DNA of 64,000 nucleotides from an uncultured Rhizobiaceae bacterium. Lineage in GTDB: Bacteria > Pseudomonadota > Alphaproteobacteria > Rhizobiales > Rhizobiaceae. Below, in pieces: positions 53,445-62,264 of this stretch; the stretch's first letter is position 1; every line of letters begins with the position of its first letter. The stretch spans positions 3,410,001-3,474,000 of the forward strand of contig CATOTF010000002.1 of assembly GCA_951813045.1 (NCBI GenBank). The letters run 5' to 3'. The translations under genes were made by a program, and so were the position numbers. The notes below the pieces were generated by a model that worked only from the letters and a program-made list of their open reading frames with translations, was not told the origin of the DNA and searched no databases.

Positions 53445-54880
53445 AGCTGAATTGTTACCCATTTAAGTTCGGTCATCGCTTCCATGTCGGCGTCTGTACC
53501 TTCACGACCAACGCCCGATTCGCCATTGCCGCCAAAGGGTACGTGCGCCTCATCATGTACGGTAGGACCGTTGACGTGGCACATGCCAGCATTGATATTT
53601 TTGGCAAAATGCAAGGCTCGGTCGAGGTTTTTAGTGAAAATTGCAGAGGAAAGGCCAAACTCTGAATCATTGGCTCTCTCAAGCGCCTCCTCGTAGCTAT
53701 CAACCGGATAGATTGCGGTGACGGGCCCAAAGGTCTCGGTTTTACAAACCGTCATATCTTCGGTCACATCCGTCAAAATGGTTGGGCGACATCGATTGCC
53801 GTCCCATTCGCCACCTGCTGCGATGGTGGCACCCTTGGCGACCGCATTTTCAAGGTGATCTTTCACCCGATTTCTTTGACGTTCTGAAATGATTGGAGCC
53901 CCAACCGTGCTGGGGTCGCGAAGGTCGCCCATTGGTGCCTTGGATGCGATCATCGAGAAGCGTTTGACGAATTCATCGTAAATCGGGCGCTCCACATAAA
54001 AACGGCTTGAACCGATGCAGAGCTGACCGCCGAACATGAAGATTGATCTGGCAACGAGTGGCATTGCCGCATCAAGGTCAGCATCGGCCAATACGACCGT
54101 TGCGCTCTTGCCGCCCAGTTCCAGCGTATTCGGTGTTTTGTTTTTTGCGCATATTTCATTGATGTGTTGGCCAATGACAGTTGACCCGGTGAAGGAGACG
54201 AAGTTGACATCTTTGCTGCCGGTCAAATCATCGCCAATCTCCGCCCCGATTCCGGTCACAACGTTGTAAGCACCGGGAGGGAACCCGGCTTCCGAGAATA
54301 TTTCTGCGCAAAGAAGCGTCAAATTTGGCGTTAATTCCGACGGCAAATGAACGACAGTGTTTCCAACAGCAAGCGCGTTGGCGACAAGCCGCGTGTTCTT
54401 GATCAAAGGCACATTGAACGGTGTGATAATGGCAACCACACCTAAGGGCTCCCGGATTGTCATGGAAAATTTGCCCGGTGCGTCGGAGGGGATGGTTTCA
54501 CCACGCACGTTACGGCACAGGCCCGCGGCCGCCCGCACCATGGCCAGGCCCTTGGTGAATTCGAACATGGCTTTACTGATGGGTGATCCGATTTCATCAA
54601 TCAGGCAATTCACCAGTTCATCTTTCCGTTCCTCCATAATTTCAGCAACGCGCAATAACCAGCGTTCGCGTTGAGTGGGCGTTGTTTCCTTATATTCCGG
54701 GAACGCACCTTTCGCCGCCGCGATTGCCTTACGCATATCATTGCCGGTGCCTTTTGCGGCATAGGCGTAAACGCTGTCATCCATCGGGTTCAGCACCTCA
54801 AAAGTGCCACCGCCTTCCGCATCAACCCATTCGCCACCGATAAAGTGCTGTAGCGTTTTGATCTGTGTTTTAGTGTCCAT
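53441..54880 (-). CDS. NAD(P)-dependent aldehyde dehydrogenase
   Basis: A 479-aa ALDH-superfamily enzyme. Catalytic features are the general base in TLELGGKSATVVLADADLD and the nucleophile in FGGQLCIGSSRFYVER. The cofactor fold includes PFNVPLIKNTRLVANALAVG and SFTGSTVIGQHI. It resembles the vanillin/benzaldehyde-type branch, but substrate prediction is weak. It is translationally coupled to the GST gene downstream and is likely to oxidise the aldehyde formed by the SDR of the cluster. Confidence 0.92.
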   Translation of the reverse strand: MDTKTQIKTLQHFIGGEWVDAEGGGTFEVLNPMDDSVYAYAAKGTGNDMRKAIAAAKGAFPEYKETTPTQRERWLLRVAEIMEERKDELVNCLIDEIGSPISKAMFEFTKGLAMVRAAAGLCRNVRGETIPSDAPGKFSMTIREPLGVVAIITPFNVPLIKNTRLVANALAVGNTVVHLPSELTPNLTLLCAEIFSEAGFPPGAYNVVTGIGAEIGDDLTGSKDVNFVSFTGSTVIGQHINEICAKNKTPNTLELGGKSATVVLADADLDAAMPLVARSIFMFGGQLCIGSSRFYVERPIYDEFVKRFSMIASKAPMGDLRDPSTVGAPIISERQRNRVKDHLENAVAKGATIAAGGEWDGNRCRPTILTDVTEDMTVCKTETFGPVTAIYPVDSYEEALERANDSEFGLSSAIFTKNLDRALHFAKNINAGMCHVNGPTVHDEAHVPFGGNGESGVGREGTDADMEAMTELKWVTIQL

Positions 54881-54906
54881 AAGGCTTCTCCTTTTGCAGT
54901 GCGCTG

Positions 54907-56265
54907 TTAGCCAACAAACGTTTGCGGCAGATAAAGCGCAAGTTGCGGGAATAGAATAAGCAGGCCGATCATCGCAGCCATGGCGAACCAGAACGGCCAG
55001 ATACCGCGAAAGATCTGGCTCATGGGTACGTCGGGTGCGATGGATTTGACGATGAATACATTGATCCCGACCGGCGGGCTGATCATGCCCATTTCAAGCA
55101 CGATAACGACGATAATACCGAACCAGATGAGGTCCCAGTTCAGGCCCATCGCGATCGGGATAACAACGGGAATGGTCAGGACCAGCATGGCCATGGATTC
55201 CAGGAACATGCCAAGAAACATATAGGCCGCAATAATGATGAGCAGGATTCCCGTATCTCCGATGGGCAGGGACGTGAGGAGCGTTACCATGTTGGCGGGA
55301 AGTTCCGTCAGCGACATAAACGGAATAAATACAAATGCGCCAATGATGATAAGAAAGACCGTCGCCGTTGCATTCATTGTCTGGAGTATGACCGTGCCCA
55401 TTGTCTGTAGTGATAATGACCGCCGCCAAGCGGCCACCAAAAATGTTAAAAACGCGCCAACAGCCGACGCTTCAACGGGTGTAAAGAACCCGGTGTACAT
55501 GCCGCCGATGGTGACAAGCACAACGCCTACAATTGGTGCGGCGCGAGCAAGTGATGCCATTCGTTCAGCAAAGCTTGAGCGATCACCCGGCGGACCAGCT
55601 TCCGGCGTTCGAGTCACTACCAGATATATTGCGCCGATGAAAAGAAACGTGAGAATGATACCGGGGATTACCCCCGCCATGAACAACCGCCCAATCGACT
55701 GTTCGGTCAGCACCGCATAGATGATCATCCCGGCCGACGGCGGGATCAGAAAACCAAGCGTCCCACCCGCAGCCACCGACCCCGTAGAAAGACTGTCAGC
55801 ATAATTATAACGCTTCATCTCAGGAAGGGCGACACGCCCCATGGTCACGGCCGACGCCAACGATGAGCCGGAAAGGGCTGCAAAACCAGCACATGCCGCA
55901 ATCGTCGCGGAAGCGAGGCCGCCCCGCAAATGACCCATCCAGCGATAGGCCGCTGTAAATAGATCATTGGACATGCCCGATACACCCGCAAGGTTTCCCA
56001 TGAGAACGAACATGGGGATAACGAGCAGGTTGAAGTTTGAAGATGCCTCGAATGTTTCACCCGCAAGGTTGGAATAGGCAATTTTCCAGCCCCGCGCCCA
56101 TGCCTGGTCGGAGGCCATGCCAACGGTCATGAATTTATTGGCGTTGGCGATGATTGTCCCAACGAAACCGACCCCCAGCATCGACAGTGCTACCGGCATC
56201 CGCAAAGCTAGAAGGATAAAAAGCGTCAAAAGCCCCAGCAAACCAAGAAGCGTCATGCTCATCAT
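54907..56265 (-). CDS. dctM: TRAP transporter large permease (DctM)
   Basis: A 452-aa membrane protein with about 12 helices, the large subunit of a DctPQM tripartite transporter. Landmarks are MGHLRGGLASATIAACAGFA followed by ALSGSSLASAVTMGRVALPE, GTLGFLIPPSAGMIIYAVLT, and the C-terminal PPVGINVFIVKSIAPDVPMS. Its ATG overlaps the dctQ stop as ATGA. The aldehyde dehydrogenase gene follows 27 nt downstream, so uptake and metabolism are probably co-transcribed. Confidence 0.93.
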   Translation of the reverse strand: MMSMTLLGLLGLLTLFILLALRMPVALSMLGVGFVGTIIANANKFMTVGMASDQAWARGWKIAYSNLAGETFEASSNFNLLVIPMFVLMGNLAGVSGMSNDLFTAAYRWMGHLRGGLASATIAACAGFAALSGSSLASAVTMGRVALPEMKRYNYADSLSTGSVAAGGTLGFLIPPSAGMIIYAVLTEQSIGRLFMAGVIPGIILTFLFIGAIYLVVTRTPEAGPPGDRSSFAERMASLARAAPIVGVVLVTIGGMYTGFFTPVEASAVGAFLTFLVAAWRRSLSLQTMGTVILQTMNATATVFLIIIGAFVFIPFMSLTELPANMVTLLTSLPIGDTGILLIIIAAYMFLGMFLESMAMLVLTIPVVIPIAMGLNWDLIWFGIIVVIVLEMGMISPPVGINVFIVKSIAPDVPMSQIFRGIWPFWFAMAAMIGLLILFPQLALYLPQTFVG

Positions 56266-56801
56266 AGGGGTTCACCACTAATCTTGAGGGGAACCACTTT
56301 GTGCGACCGCACCATCTGCCAAATGTCGAGCGTCAGGACGATGGAATAAAACGCCATGGAAACCGCGAGCAGGTAGTAGAACGGTTCAAACGAAATCAGC
56401 AGTTGCTGGGTTGATTCACCAAACCGCGCCGCACTTTGCGCCGCATGCCAAAGTCGCCATGCCATAAAAACGAGGAGCACGGTGCCGAGCGCTTTGACGA
56501 AGATCATCGACCATTTGGCGAATGCCGCCGACATGCTCGATTCCAAAACTTCAATTTCGATGTGAGCACCCGTTCGTGCGCCCAGTGGAACCGATAGCGC
56601 CACAATCACCACAAGGGATAAAATCAACAGGTCTTCCGCACCCGTAATTGGCGAATTCAACGCTTTGCGCATGACCAGAACGTTCCAGACGGAAAACGCC
56701 GTCATGAAAACTAACGTTGCGCCACCGCAGATCAAAGAAACCCGCACCAAGGCCTTATCCAGCAGGGCAATCAGTTTAGGAAAGGTTTGCTCGTTTGACA
56801 C
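56262..56801 (-). CDS. dctQ: TRAP transporter small permease (DctQ)
   Basis: A membrane protein of about 179 aa with four helices, the small subunit of the DctPQM transporter. GTG 56801 (VSNEQTFPKLIALL) is chosen as start since it lies 20 nt after the GST stop; the frame remains open for 60 more codons inside the GST gene, which is unlikely to be coding. LLILSLVVIVALSVPLGART, followed by GAHIEIEVL, is the conserved DctQ loop. It is coupled to dctM. Confidence 0.85.
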   Translation of the reverse strand: MSNEQTFPKLIALLDKALVRVSLICGGATLVFMTAFSVWNVLVMRKALNSPITGAEDLLILSLVVIVALSVPLGARTGAHIEIEVLESSMSAAFAKWSMIFVKALGTVLLVFMAWRLWHAAQSAARFGESTQQLLISFEPFYYLLAVSMAFYSIVLTLDIWQMVRSHKVVPLKISGEPL

Positions 56802-56820
56802 AGGTGCGGCTCTTTTAAAT

Positions 56821-57585
56821 TCAGACTTTGGAGAAATCCGGGCACCATTTAAGCACGCCCTCTTGATAGCTTTTTTTGCCTTCAAAGGCCGCCGCCCACC
56901 GGGTGATATTCGGAAATTTATCGAAGGGATAACCGCAACCAAGGAGCACGAAATACAGCGGAATCCACGAAATATCAGCAAGCGTGAATTGATCGCCCAT
57001 AATCCATTTTCGTCCGTCCAAGGTCATTTCCAGTTTTGCGAAACAGGCGCCGAGGATCGCCTTTGCCTTGTCCAGGTCGCTGGTGCTGAACTCTTTGTTA
57101 CCCGCGTGTTTGGAGTGGAAGTTCTTCAACTCCTCGTTCTTTTGAAGCTCGTCGTATTTTTGCTGTTCCGCGGCAGTTTTTTTGAGTTTTGGTGCAATCT
57201 TATAGGCATAGACGTATGGCTTACAGGCAGGGACATGGATTGCAGCGGCCAGATGCAACCATTCCATCATTTCCGCTTCATTGTCAGACGCCCGCAGGGA
57301 AGGTTCAGGGTATGATTCATCAATATAATCAATAATGTCGTTAGACTCGATGTGAACAACACCGCCGTCAACCAAGGTCGGCACCAGGCCGTTTGGATTG
57401 ATGCCAAAATATTCGTCGGAGATGTTCTCCTTTTTCTTCAAATCAATGTGGTGGCTCGTCCAGGGCAGGCCTTTTTCGATGAGCGTCATGCGCACGCGCA
57501 TGGAACAATTCGAGATACCGCCGTGGTACAAGTGAAGCCCTTCAAGGGATTCGACTGATTTGTTGGTTGGGGTAATCACCGCCAT
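56821..57585 (-). CDS. Glutathione S-transferase family protein (second copy)
   Basis: A 254-aa GST with an N-terminal thioredoxin-like domain (LHLYHGGISNCSMRVRMTLI, NPNGLVPTLVDGGVVHIESN) and an all-helical C-terminal domain (KWIMGDQFTLADISWIPLYF). The NCSMRVR segment offers Cys or Ser as the thiol-contacting residue. It differs clearly from the other GST of the cluster, so it is not a recent duplication. It lies between dctP and dctQ, splitting the transporter genes, which suggests its activity belongs to the same pathway. Confidence 0.87.
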   Translation of the reverse strand: MAVITPTNKSVESLEGLHLYHGGISNCSMRVRMTLIEKGLPWTSHHIDLKKKENISDEYFGINPNGLVPTLVDGGVVHIESNDIIDYIDESYPEPSLRASDNEAEMMEWLHLAAAIHVPACKPYVYAYKIAPKLKKTAAEQQKYDELQKNEELKNFHSKHAGNKEFSTSDLDKAKAILGACFAKLEMTLDGRKWIMGDQFTLADISWIPLYFVLLGCGYPFDKFPNITRWAAAFEGKKSYQEGVLKWCPDFSKV

Positions 57586-57665
57586 TGGGAAGCTCGCATT
57601 CTAGGTCTGGAATTAGTTCATTGCCACGCGCGCCCGTCTTGTGAGCGCAAGGAGTCCATCAAGTT

Positions 57666-58676
57666 TTACCGATTGAGTGCCTTATAAATTTCCTGGGCAT
57701 CTTCGACGCCACGGCTTTTGTAATCTGCAAAAATGGTTTCCAATCCCATGGATACGGCGGCGTCCATTTTGGCGCGCTCCTCGTCGGAGACCACGATCCA
57801 TTCGTATTTTTTATCCGCGCCCGCGAGCATTTTTTTGGACCGTTCGTCGGCACCATCAAATGATTCTGCCAGTTTTAACGACATCGGCAGGCCTGCCACT
57901 TCGTCAATGATTTTCCTATGCTCCGCAGAAAGACCTTCGTAGCGTTCTTTATTCATGATCGCATAGGTGACGGCGAAACTGACCGGAACGTTTTCAACCA
58001 CATGGCTGGCAACGTCCCAAAAATTCCACGGTGGGGTGAGGTTGTTATAGGAAGCGGTTGTCGCGTCGATCGTGCCTGTGCTCAATCCGGTGTACATTTC
58101 AGTTACCGGCATTTGTACCGGAACAGCGCCAAGGGCTTCTACAATCGGTGTTGTCATGGCGGCAAATGGCACTAGCTTGGCACCTTTCAAACCTTCCATG
58201 GTGGAAACATCGCGGGTTGCAGCCAGCAGGCTGCCTGCGACGGTTCCAACAGCAAGAACTTTCACGTTGGAAAACTCGTCAGCAAAATGCTTGTCGAAAC
58301 TCGCCCAGATGTTTCTGGTGGATTCATCCGCCGTGGACGCCTTTCCGGGCAAAATCGCCAGCATGGTTTTCGGGAAAATCTTCGGCGTATAAGCGGCAAC
58401 GCCAAAAGTGATGTCACCAACACCTTCGACCGCCCGCTTGTATTGCTGCACCGGACCGGCACCCAGCTGACCAGCAGGGTAGAGCTTCATGGTAAGGCTG
58501 CCGCCCGACCGCTTTGCAATTTCCTCACCAAACCATTTGAACATGATCGTATTGCTGTGGTGTTGGGGTGGAACGAAAGTCGCGACAGATAACTCTTCAG
58601 CAGAAGCCTGTAGATTTGCACCCAAAGACACAACGCCAAGGGTCAGTGCAAAGGTAAGGTGTTTCAGTGATTTCAT
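57666..58676 (-). CDS. dctP: TRAP substrate-binding protein (DctP family)
   Basis: A 336-aa periplasmic binding protein. ATG 58676 has GGGAGGA directly upstream and gives MKSLKHLTFALTLGVVSLGA, then NLQASA as the signal-peptide end; the open frame extends further but without support. DctP features are FVPPQHHSNTIMFKWFGEEI, KRSGGSLTMKLYPAGQLGAG and MPVTEMYTGLSTGTIDATTA, which includes the ligand-binding segment. It is the first gene of the minus-strand catabolic unit and is divergent from the GntR regulator, with palindromic operators between. Confidence 0.92.
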   Translation of the reverse strand: MKSLKHLTFALTLGVVSLGANLQASAEELSVATFVPPQHHSNTIMFKWFGEEIAKRSGGSLTMKLYPAGQLGAGPVQQYKRAVEGVGDITFGVAAYTPKIFPKTMLAILPGKASTADESTRNIWASFDKHFADEFSNVKVLAVGTVAGSLLAATRDVSTMEGLKGAKLVPFAAMTTPIVEALGAVPVQMPVTEMYTGLSTGTIDATTASYNNLTPPWNFWDVASHVVENVPVSFAVTYAIMNKERYEGLSAEHRKIIDEVAGLPMSLKLAESFDGADERSKKMLAGADKKYEWIVVSDEERAKMDAAVSMGLETIFADYKSRGVEDAQEIYKALNR

Positions 58677-58711
58677 AACTTCCTCCCGAGTTAATATTGT
58701 GTCCTGGATGG

Positions 58712-58731
58712 ATATTTGGGATCCCAAATAT
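58712..58731. promoter_or_regulatory. Palindromic operator O1 upstream of dctP
   Basis: ATATTTGGGATCCCAAATAT is a perfect 20-nt palindrome, 36 nt upstream of the dctP ATG. A half-match, AGGATCCCATAT, lies at 58782-58793. The core TGGGATCCCA recurs next to the GntR gene, making this a likely binding site of that regulator. Confidence 0.7.
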
Positions 58732-58844
58732 TCTAATGTTAATACCAGCACACTCATGTTCGTATACAGGAAACCATAATCAGGATCCCATATCAAGAAA
58801 AATTTCACGTGATCTGTGCAAAAATGGAAAAATGGCCAAATTCT

Positions 58845-58872
58845 GGATCCCAAATTGTTGACTTTGGGATCC
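58845..58872. promoter_or_regulatory. Paired operator O3/O4 upstream of the GntR gene
   Basis: GGATCCCAAA (58845-58854) and TTTGGGATCC (58863-58872) form a perfect inverted repeat with an 8-nt spacer. The right half continues as the palindrome GGGATCCC. It overlaps the regulator's probable promoter, which fits autorepression. Confidence 0.7.
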
Positions 58873-58885
58873 CGTTTTCTAGAAT
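58858..58885 (+). promoter_or_regulatory. Promoter of the GntR regulator gene
   Basis: TTGACT (58858-58863) and TAGAAT (58880-58885) are 16 nt apart. The GGGATCCC operator fills the spacer. The ATG is 22 nt past the -10 box. Confidence 0.55.
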
Positions 58886-58906
58886 GGGTGCTACTTTGGA
58901 GGTAAA

Positions 58907-59689
58907 ATGAGCTCGATCGACATCGAATTGGCGAATACCATTCGCCAGGACATTATCGAAGGTACGTTGGAACATGGCGCCCGCATCACGGAGGCCAAAC
59001 TGTGCGATTGGCACAATGTTTCACGCACACCGGTTCGGCTGGCTCTACGCCGACTGGAACAGGAAGGCATGATCCGCAAAGGTGACGGTCGCGGTTATGT
59101 CATTGAAGGGATTTCCGTCGATGACATAAGGCAAGCGGTTCAGGTCCGCGGCCATCTGGAAAGCCTCGCAGCAAGATTAATGGCTCAACGGGACAATCAG
59201 AAGGACAGCCTTGATAAAATGAACCAAGCGGTCCTGCAAATGGACAGCTTGACCAATATGGGACGTCTGGACGACGCGATTATCCGCGAAATGCATGCAT
59301 CCAACGTTGAATTTCATTCCGCTATTCTGGACGGCTGTGGAAATGACTACGTCAAGTTTACGTGCGGTCAGATCAGCCATCTTCCGATGCTGGCGGCCGG
59401 TTCCATGGTCTTTGATCGCGATTCAATTAGCGGCAACAAGGACATCGAAAAATCGATCCTGCGGCTGAAAATCGGGAATTCCCAACATCGCATCATCTAC
59501 GAAGCGATTGTGCAGGGCGACGCGGTACGCGCTGAAGGCATGATGCGGGAACACTCCAATACGATGATTGAATATATCGAGACTTTTGAGACCCGCAATA
59601 CCAAGCTGACCGTAAGCGATCTTGTCAGCTATACGGTCCAAAGTTCCCAAGAAATGAATAGTGAAACAGTAGAACAGGTTAAACAATGA
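58907..59689 (+). CDS. GntR-family regulator, FCD (FadR) subfamily
   Basis: A 260-aa repressor or activator. The N-terminal winged helix has ITEAKLCDWHNVSRTPVRLA followed by LRRLEQEGMI. The helical FCD ligand domain has conserved metal-ligand candidates in FHSAILDGCGN and HRIIYEAIVQGDAVRAEGMM with HSNTM. FCD regulators usually sense a carboxylate. GGAGG precedes the ATG. It is divergent from dctP and coupled to the following hydrolase by ATGA overlap, so it probably controls the whole catabolic cluster through the GGGATCCC sites. Confidence 0.92.
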   Translation: MSSIDIELANTIRQDIIEGTLEHGARITEAKLCDWHNVSRTPVRLALRRLEQEGMIRKGDGRGYVIEGISVDDIRQAVQVRGHLESLAARLMAQRDNQKDSLDKMNQAVLQMDSLTNMGRLDDAIIREMHASNVEFHSAILDGCGNDYVKFTCGQISHLPMLAAGSMVFDRDSISGNKDIEKSILRLKIGNSQHRIIYEAIVQGDAVRAEGMMREHSNTMIEYIETFETRNTKLTVSDLVSYTVQSSQEMNSETVEQVKQ

Positions 59690-60966
59690 GCGCTCATCCC
59701 GAACTGCTTGCCCAAGACGCACAATTTCCCAAACATGTCGTCGAGCTCGCACCAAATGTCCATGGCGCCGTCGGTTTTGCTGCCTCTAATGTTTACATGC
59801 TGATCGGTGATGATGGTTTGGTTATCATTGATACGACAGAGACAACTAAAGCGGCTGAAAATATATTGGCCGAATTCCGCAAGATCACCGACAAGCCGAT
59901 AAAGACTATTATATTCACCCATTCACACCGGGACCACATCAGTGGCGCGACAGTCTTTGCAGACGGTGGTTCCCCGGAAATCATCGCCCATGACGAATTC
60001 GCCACCGATATGGTGGGCGTGGACCAGTCGCGACCGACCCCGATAAAAGCCATGATGGCGCGTACCAAACGCCAATTTGGCTTCGGCCTGTCCTATCCCG
60101 AGGAACGGGTGAGTCTTGGAGTCGGTCCCGGCAAACGCCCCCTTGAAGGCATGGGGGCGGGTTTTATTCCCCCCACGGTTTTCATGAGTGAAGAGCGTAC
60201 AAAAATTAAACGCTATGGACTGGAACTGGAGTTGGTAAAAGCGCCGGGTGAGACGCCGGACCATATCGTTGTCTGGTTCGCCGACCACAAAATTCTCTTT
60301 TGTGGTGATAATTTCTATTCGTCATTCCCAAATCTCTATGCGCTGCGTGGCACGCCTTACCGCGAATATGATGCGTGGGCAGATACAATGGATTTGCTGC
60401 TGTCATTTAACGCGGCCATTTTAGCACCTGGCCACACGCTGCCGATAACCAATGCCACAAAAATACAAGAAGTCCTGACAGATTATCGCGAGGCCATTCG
60501 TTATTTAGTTTCGCAAACTGCCGCGGGCATGAATAAGCAACTCAACCCGGACGAGCTTGCTCATTCCGTTCGCTTGCCGGACGAATTGGCAGGTAAACCG
60601 CACCTGAAAGAGTTCTACGGGAAAGTCTCATGGTCGGTACGATCCTACTTCGCGGGCACACTTGGCTGGTTTGACGGCAACCCGACGAACCTTGCCCGGA
60701 TGACCCCCGCACAATCGGCGCAACGGATGATGGCACTTGTAGGCGGTGCGGACAAATTACTCGAAGCCGCCCAAAACGCACAGACAAGCGGTGACCACCA
60801 ATGGGCACTCGAATTGGTGGACCATCTCATCGCCGCTGAGGAACATGCGAAAACTGCGATATCAATGAAAGCCAGATCCCTGCGCGCCATGGCTGATCTG
60901 GAAATCAACGCAGCCGGTCGAAACTATTATCTCGTCTCGGCACAGGAACTTGAAGAAACGCTGTAA
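59686..60966 (+). CDS. Alkylsulfatase-like metallo-beta-lactamase-fold hydrolase
   Basis: A 426-aa enzyme. The MBL metal motif is H79-S-H81-R-D83-H84. GDNFYSSFPNLYALRGTPYR and the helical region TLGWFDGNPTNLARMTPAQS, then GDHQWALELVDHLIAAEEHA and RNYYLVSAQELEE, are the alkylsulfatase dimerisation domain of the SdsA1/BDS1 group. The usual C-terminal SCP2-like domain and an N-terminal signal are absent, so it is a short cytoplasmic variant. It probably hydrolyses a sulfate ester. It is coupled to the GntR gene, which supports a role in the regulated pathway. Confidence 0.85.
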   Translation: MSAHPELLAQDAQFPKHVVELAPNVHGAVGFAASNVYMLIGDDGLVIIDTTETTKAAENILAEFRKITDKPIKTIIFTHSHRDHISGATVFADGGSPEIIAHDEFATDMVGVDQSRPTPIKAMMARTKRQFGFGLSYPEERVSLGVGPGKRPLEGMGAGFIPPTVFMSEERTKIKRYGLELELVKAPGETPDHIVVWFADHKILFCGDNFYSSFPNLYALRGTPYREYDAWADTMDLLLSFNAAILAPGHTLPITNATKIQEVLTDYREAIRYLVSQTAAGMNKQLNPDELAHSVRLPDELAGKPHLKEFYGKVSWSVRSYFAGTLGWFDGNPTNLARMTPAQSAQRMMALVGGADKLLEAAQNAQTSGDHQWALELVDHLIAAEEHAKTAISMKARSLRAMADLEINAAGRNYYLVSAQELEETL

Positions 60967-61031
60967 AGCACACCCCCCAATTCCCGGGGCCAAAAGATGG
61001 TCTCATAGTCTAAAGATTAAAGGATATTCCC

Positions 61032-62213
61032 ATGGCTGCGCTTGGTGAAAACATTATTGGTGCCAGCGATGTCGCCCCCTTCTTTCAACTGGCGAATGCA
61101 GACGAGGTCACGATCGACGCTCCTGAAAACCGTAAAGGTGACGCATTGCGCACCTGGGTACGGTCGCTCAGCGGATTCCAGAAAGAGGCACTTGTTCGGT
61201 CCGCACTGACGGGGCGAACCTGGCGATTGGTTTCTGACGAGGGCCCATATCTGAACGGACATGACGCGGCGCCTTGTCCATTAGCCTTCTTGTCCTGCGG
61301 AATGGCGGCGAGCTTCATGAATGAAATCCTGGCGCTGGCACAAACCGAGGGTGTCGATATCCGCAAGTTGAAGCTTATTCAGGACAATTATTACACCATG
61401 AAAGGGTCGATGCCGAAACGGACCATGGTGGGTGGGGCCGAAAACATCGATCTTCAGGTTGAGATCGACTGTGATCTTGGCGATGCGGAATTAAATGAGT
61501 TTCTTATCCGCGCAACCTACGCCTCTCCCCTGAACGGGCTGATGCGCGGTCAGCTTGAGAGTCTTTTCAAGCTCGGCAAAAACGGAAATGAACTTACAAC
61601 GGCAAAGGTTGCTGAATTAGATTCAACCCTGTTCCCGGACCCGGGCGACCAATTTACCAAATCAATGGCTGAACTCAGCAATGTCACCCTGATGGAACCC
61701 GTGGGCCCAACACCTAAAAAAGACGTTGTATTGGGAACCGCGACAAACGCGGGAAGTCTGGCTGATGAGCAGGACCGCCGTTTGAATATTGGCGCTGTCG
61801 CCACACTTCGCGAAGACGGGATCAAAGATATCCAGCAGATGCAATATTCCCCCTACGGGACGTCATTTCGATTGCTGAGCTCTGAAGACGGTCGAGCGCC
61901 CGATGCAAACACACTTATCAGCGCCGGTATCGCATTTTGCTTCATGACCCAGTTTGGGCGCTTTGTGTCAATGTTAAAACTCGACCTGCCCGATTACCGC
62001 ATTGTACAAGACACGCATTTTAGCCTGGGCGGCGCGTCTGGCGGCACCGGCAAGGCCGGAGAAGCAGACCCCATTGAGACCCACGTTTATCTGGAAACTT
62101 CTGAGTCTGATGAAGTTGCCCGCGAAATGCTCGATATTTCCGAGCAAACCTGCTTCCTACACGCGTTTTGTCGTACAGACTTGAAAACCAAACTGAAAAT
62201 CCGCCGAATTTAA
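61032..62213 (+). CDS. Tandem OsmC-like domain protein
   Basis: A 393-aa protein with two OsmC-like domains. The first has CPLAFLSCGMAASFMNEILA near residue 75, the second DANTLISAGIAFCFMTQFGR near residue 298, each with a thiol at the family's first redox position. The second Cys is clear only in the second domain (SEQTCFLHAFCRTD). The first domain lacks an obvious second Cys. OsmC-family enzymes reduce organic hydroperoxides, but many single-Cys members have other uses. AAAGGA precedes the ATG. It follows the alkylsulfatase-like gene by 65 nt, presumably in the same unit. Its role in the pathway is unknown. Confidence 0.65.
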   Translation: MAALGENIIGASDVAPFFQLANADEVTIDAPENRKGDALRTWVRSLSGFQKEALVRSALTGRTWRLVSDEGPYLNGHDAAPCPLAFLSCGMAASFMNEILALAQTEGVDIRKLKLIQDNYYTMKGSMPKRTMVGGAENIDLQVEIDCDLGDAELNEFLIRATYASPLNGLMRGQLESLFKLGKNGNELTTAKVAELDSTLFPDPGDQFTKSMAELSNVTLMEPVGPTPKKDVVLGTATNAGSLADEQDRRLNIGAVATLREDGIKDIQQMQYSPYGTSFRLLSSEDGRAPDANTLISAGIAFCFMTQFGRFVSMLKLDLPDYRIVQDTHFSLGGASGGTGKAGEADPIETHVYLETSESDEVAREMLDISEQTCFLHAFCRTDLKTKLKIRRI

Positions 62214-62264
62214 AGCATCTCTTAAGCACGAAACGGGATTCATGAGCCCAAGAGGAATTATTCA

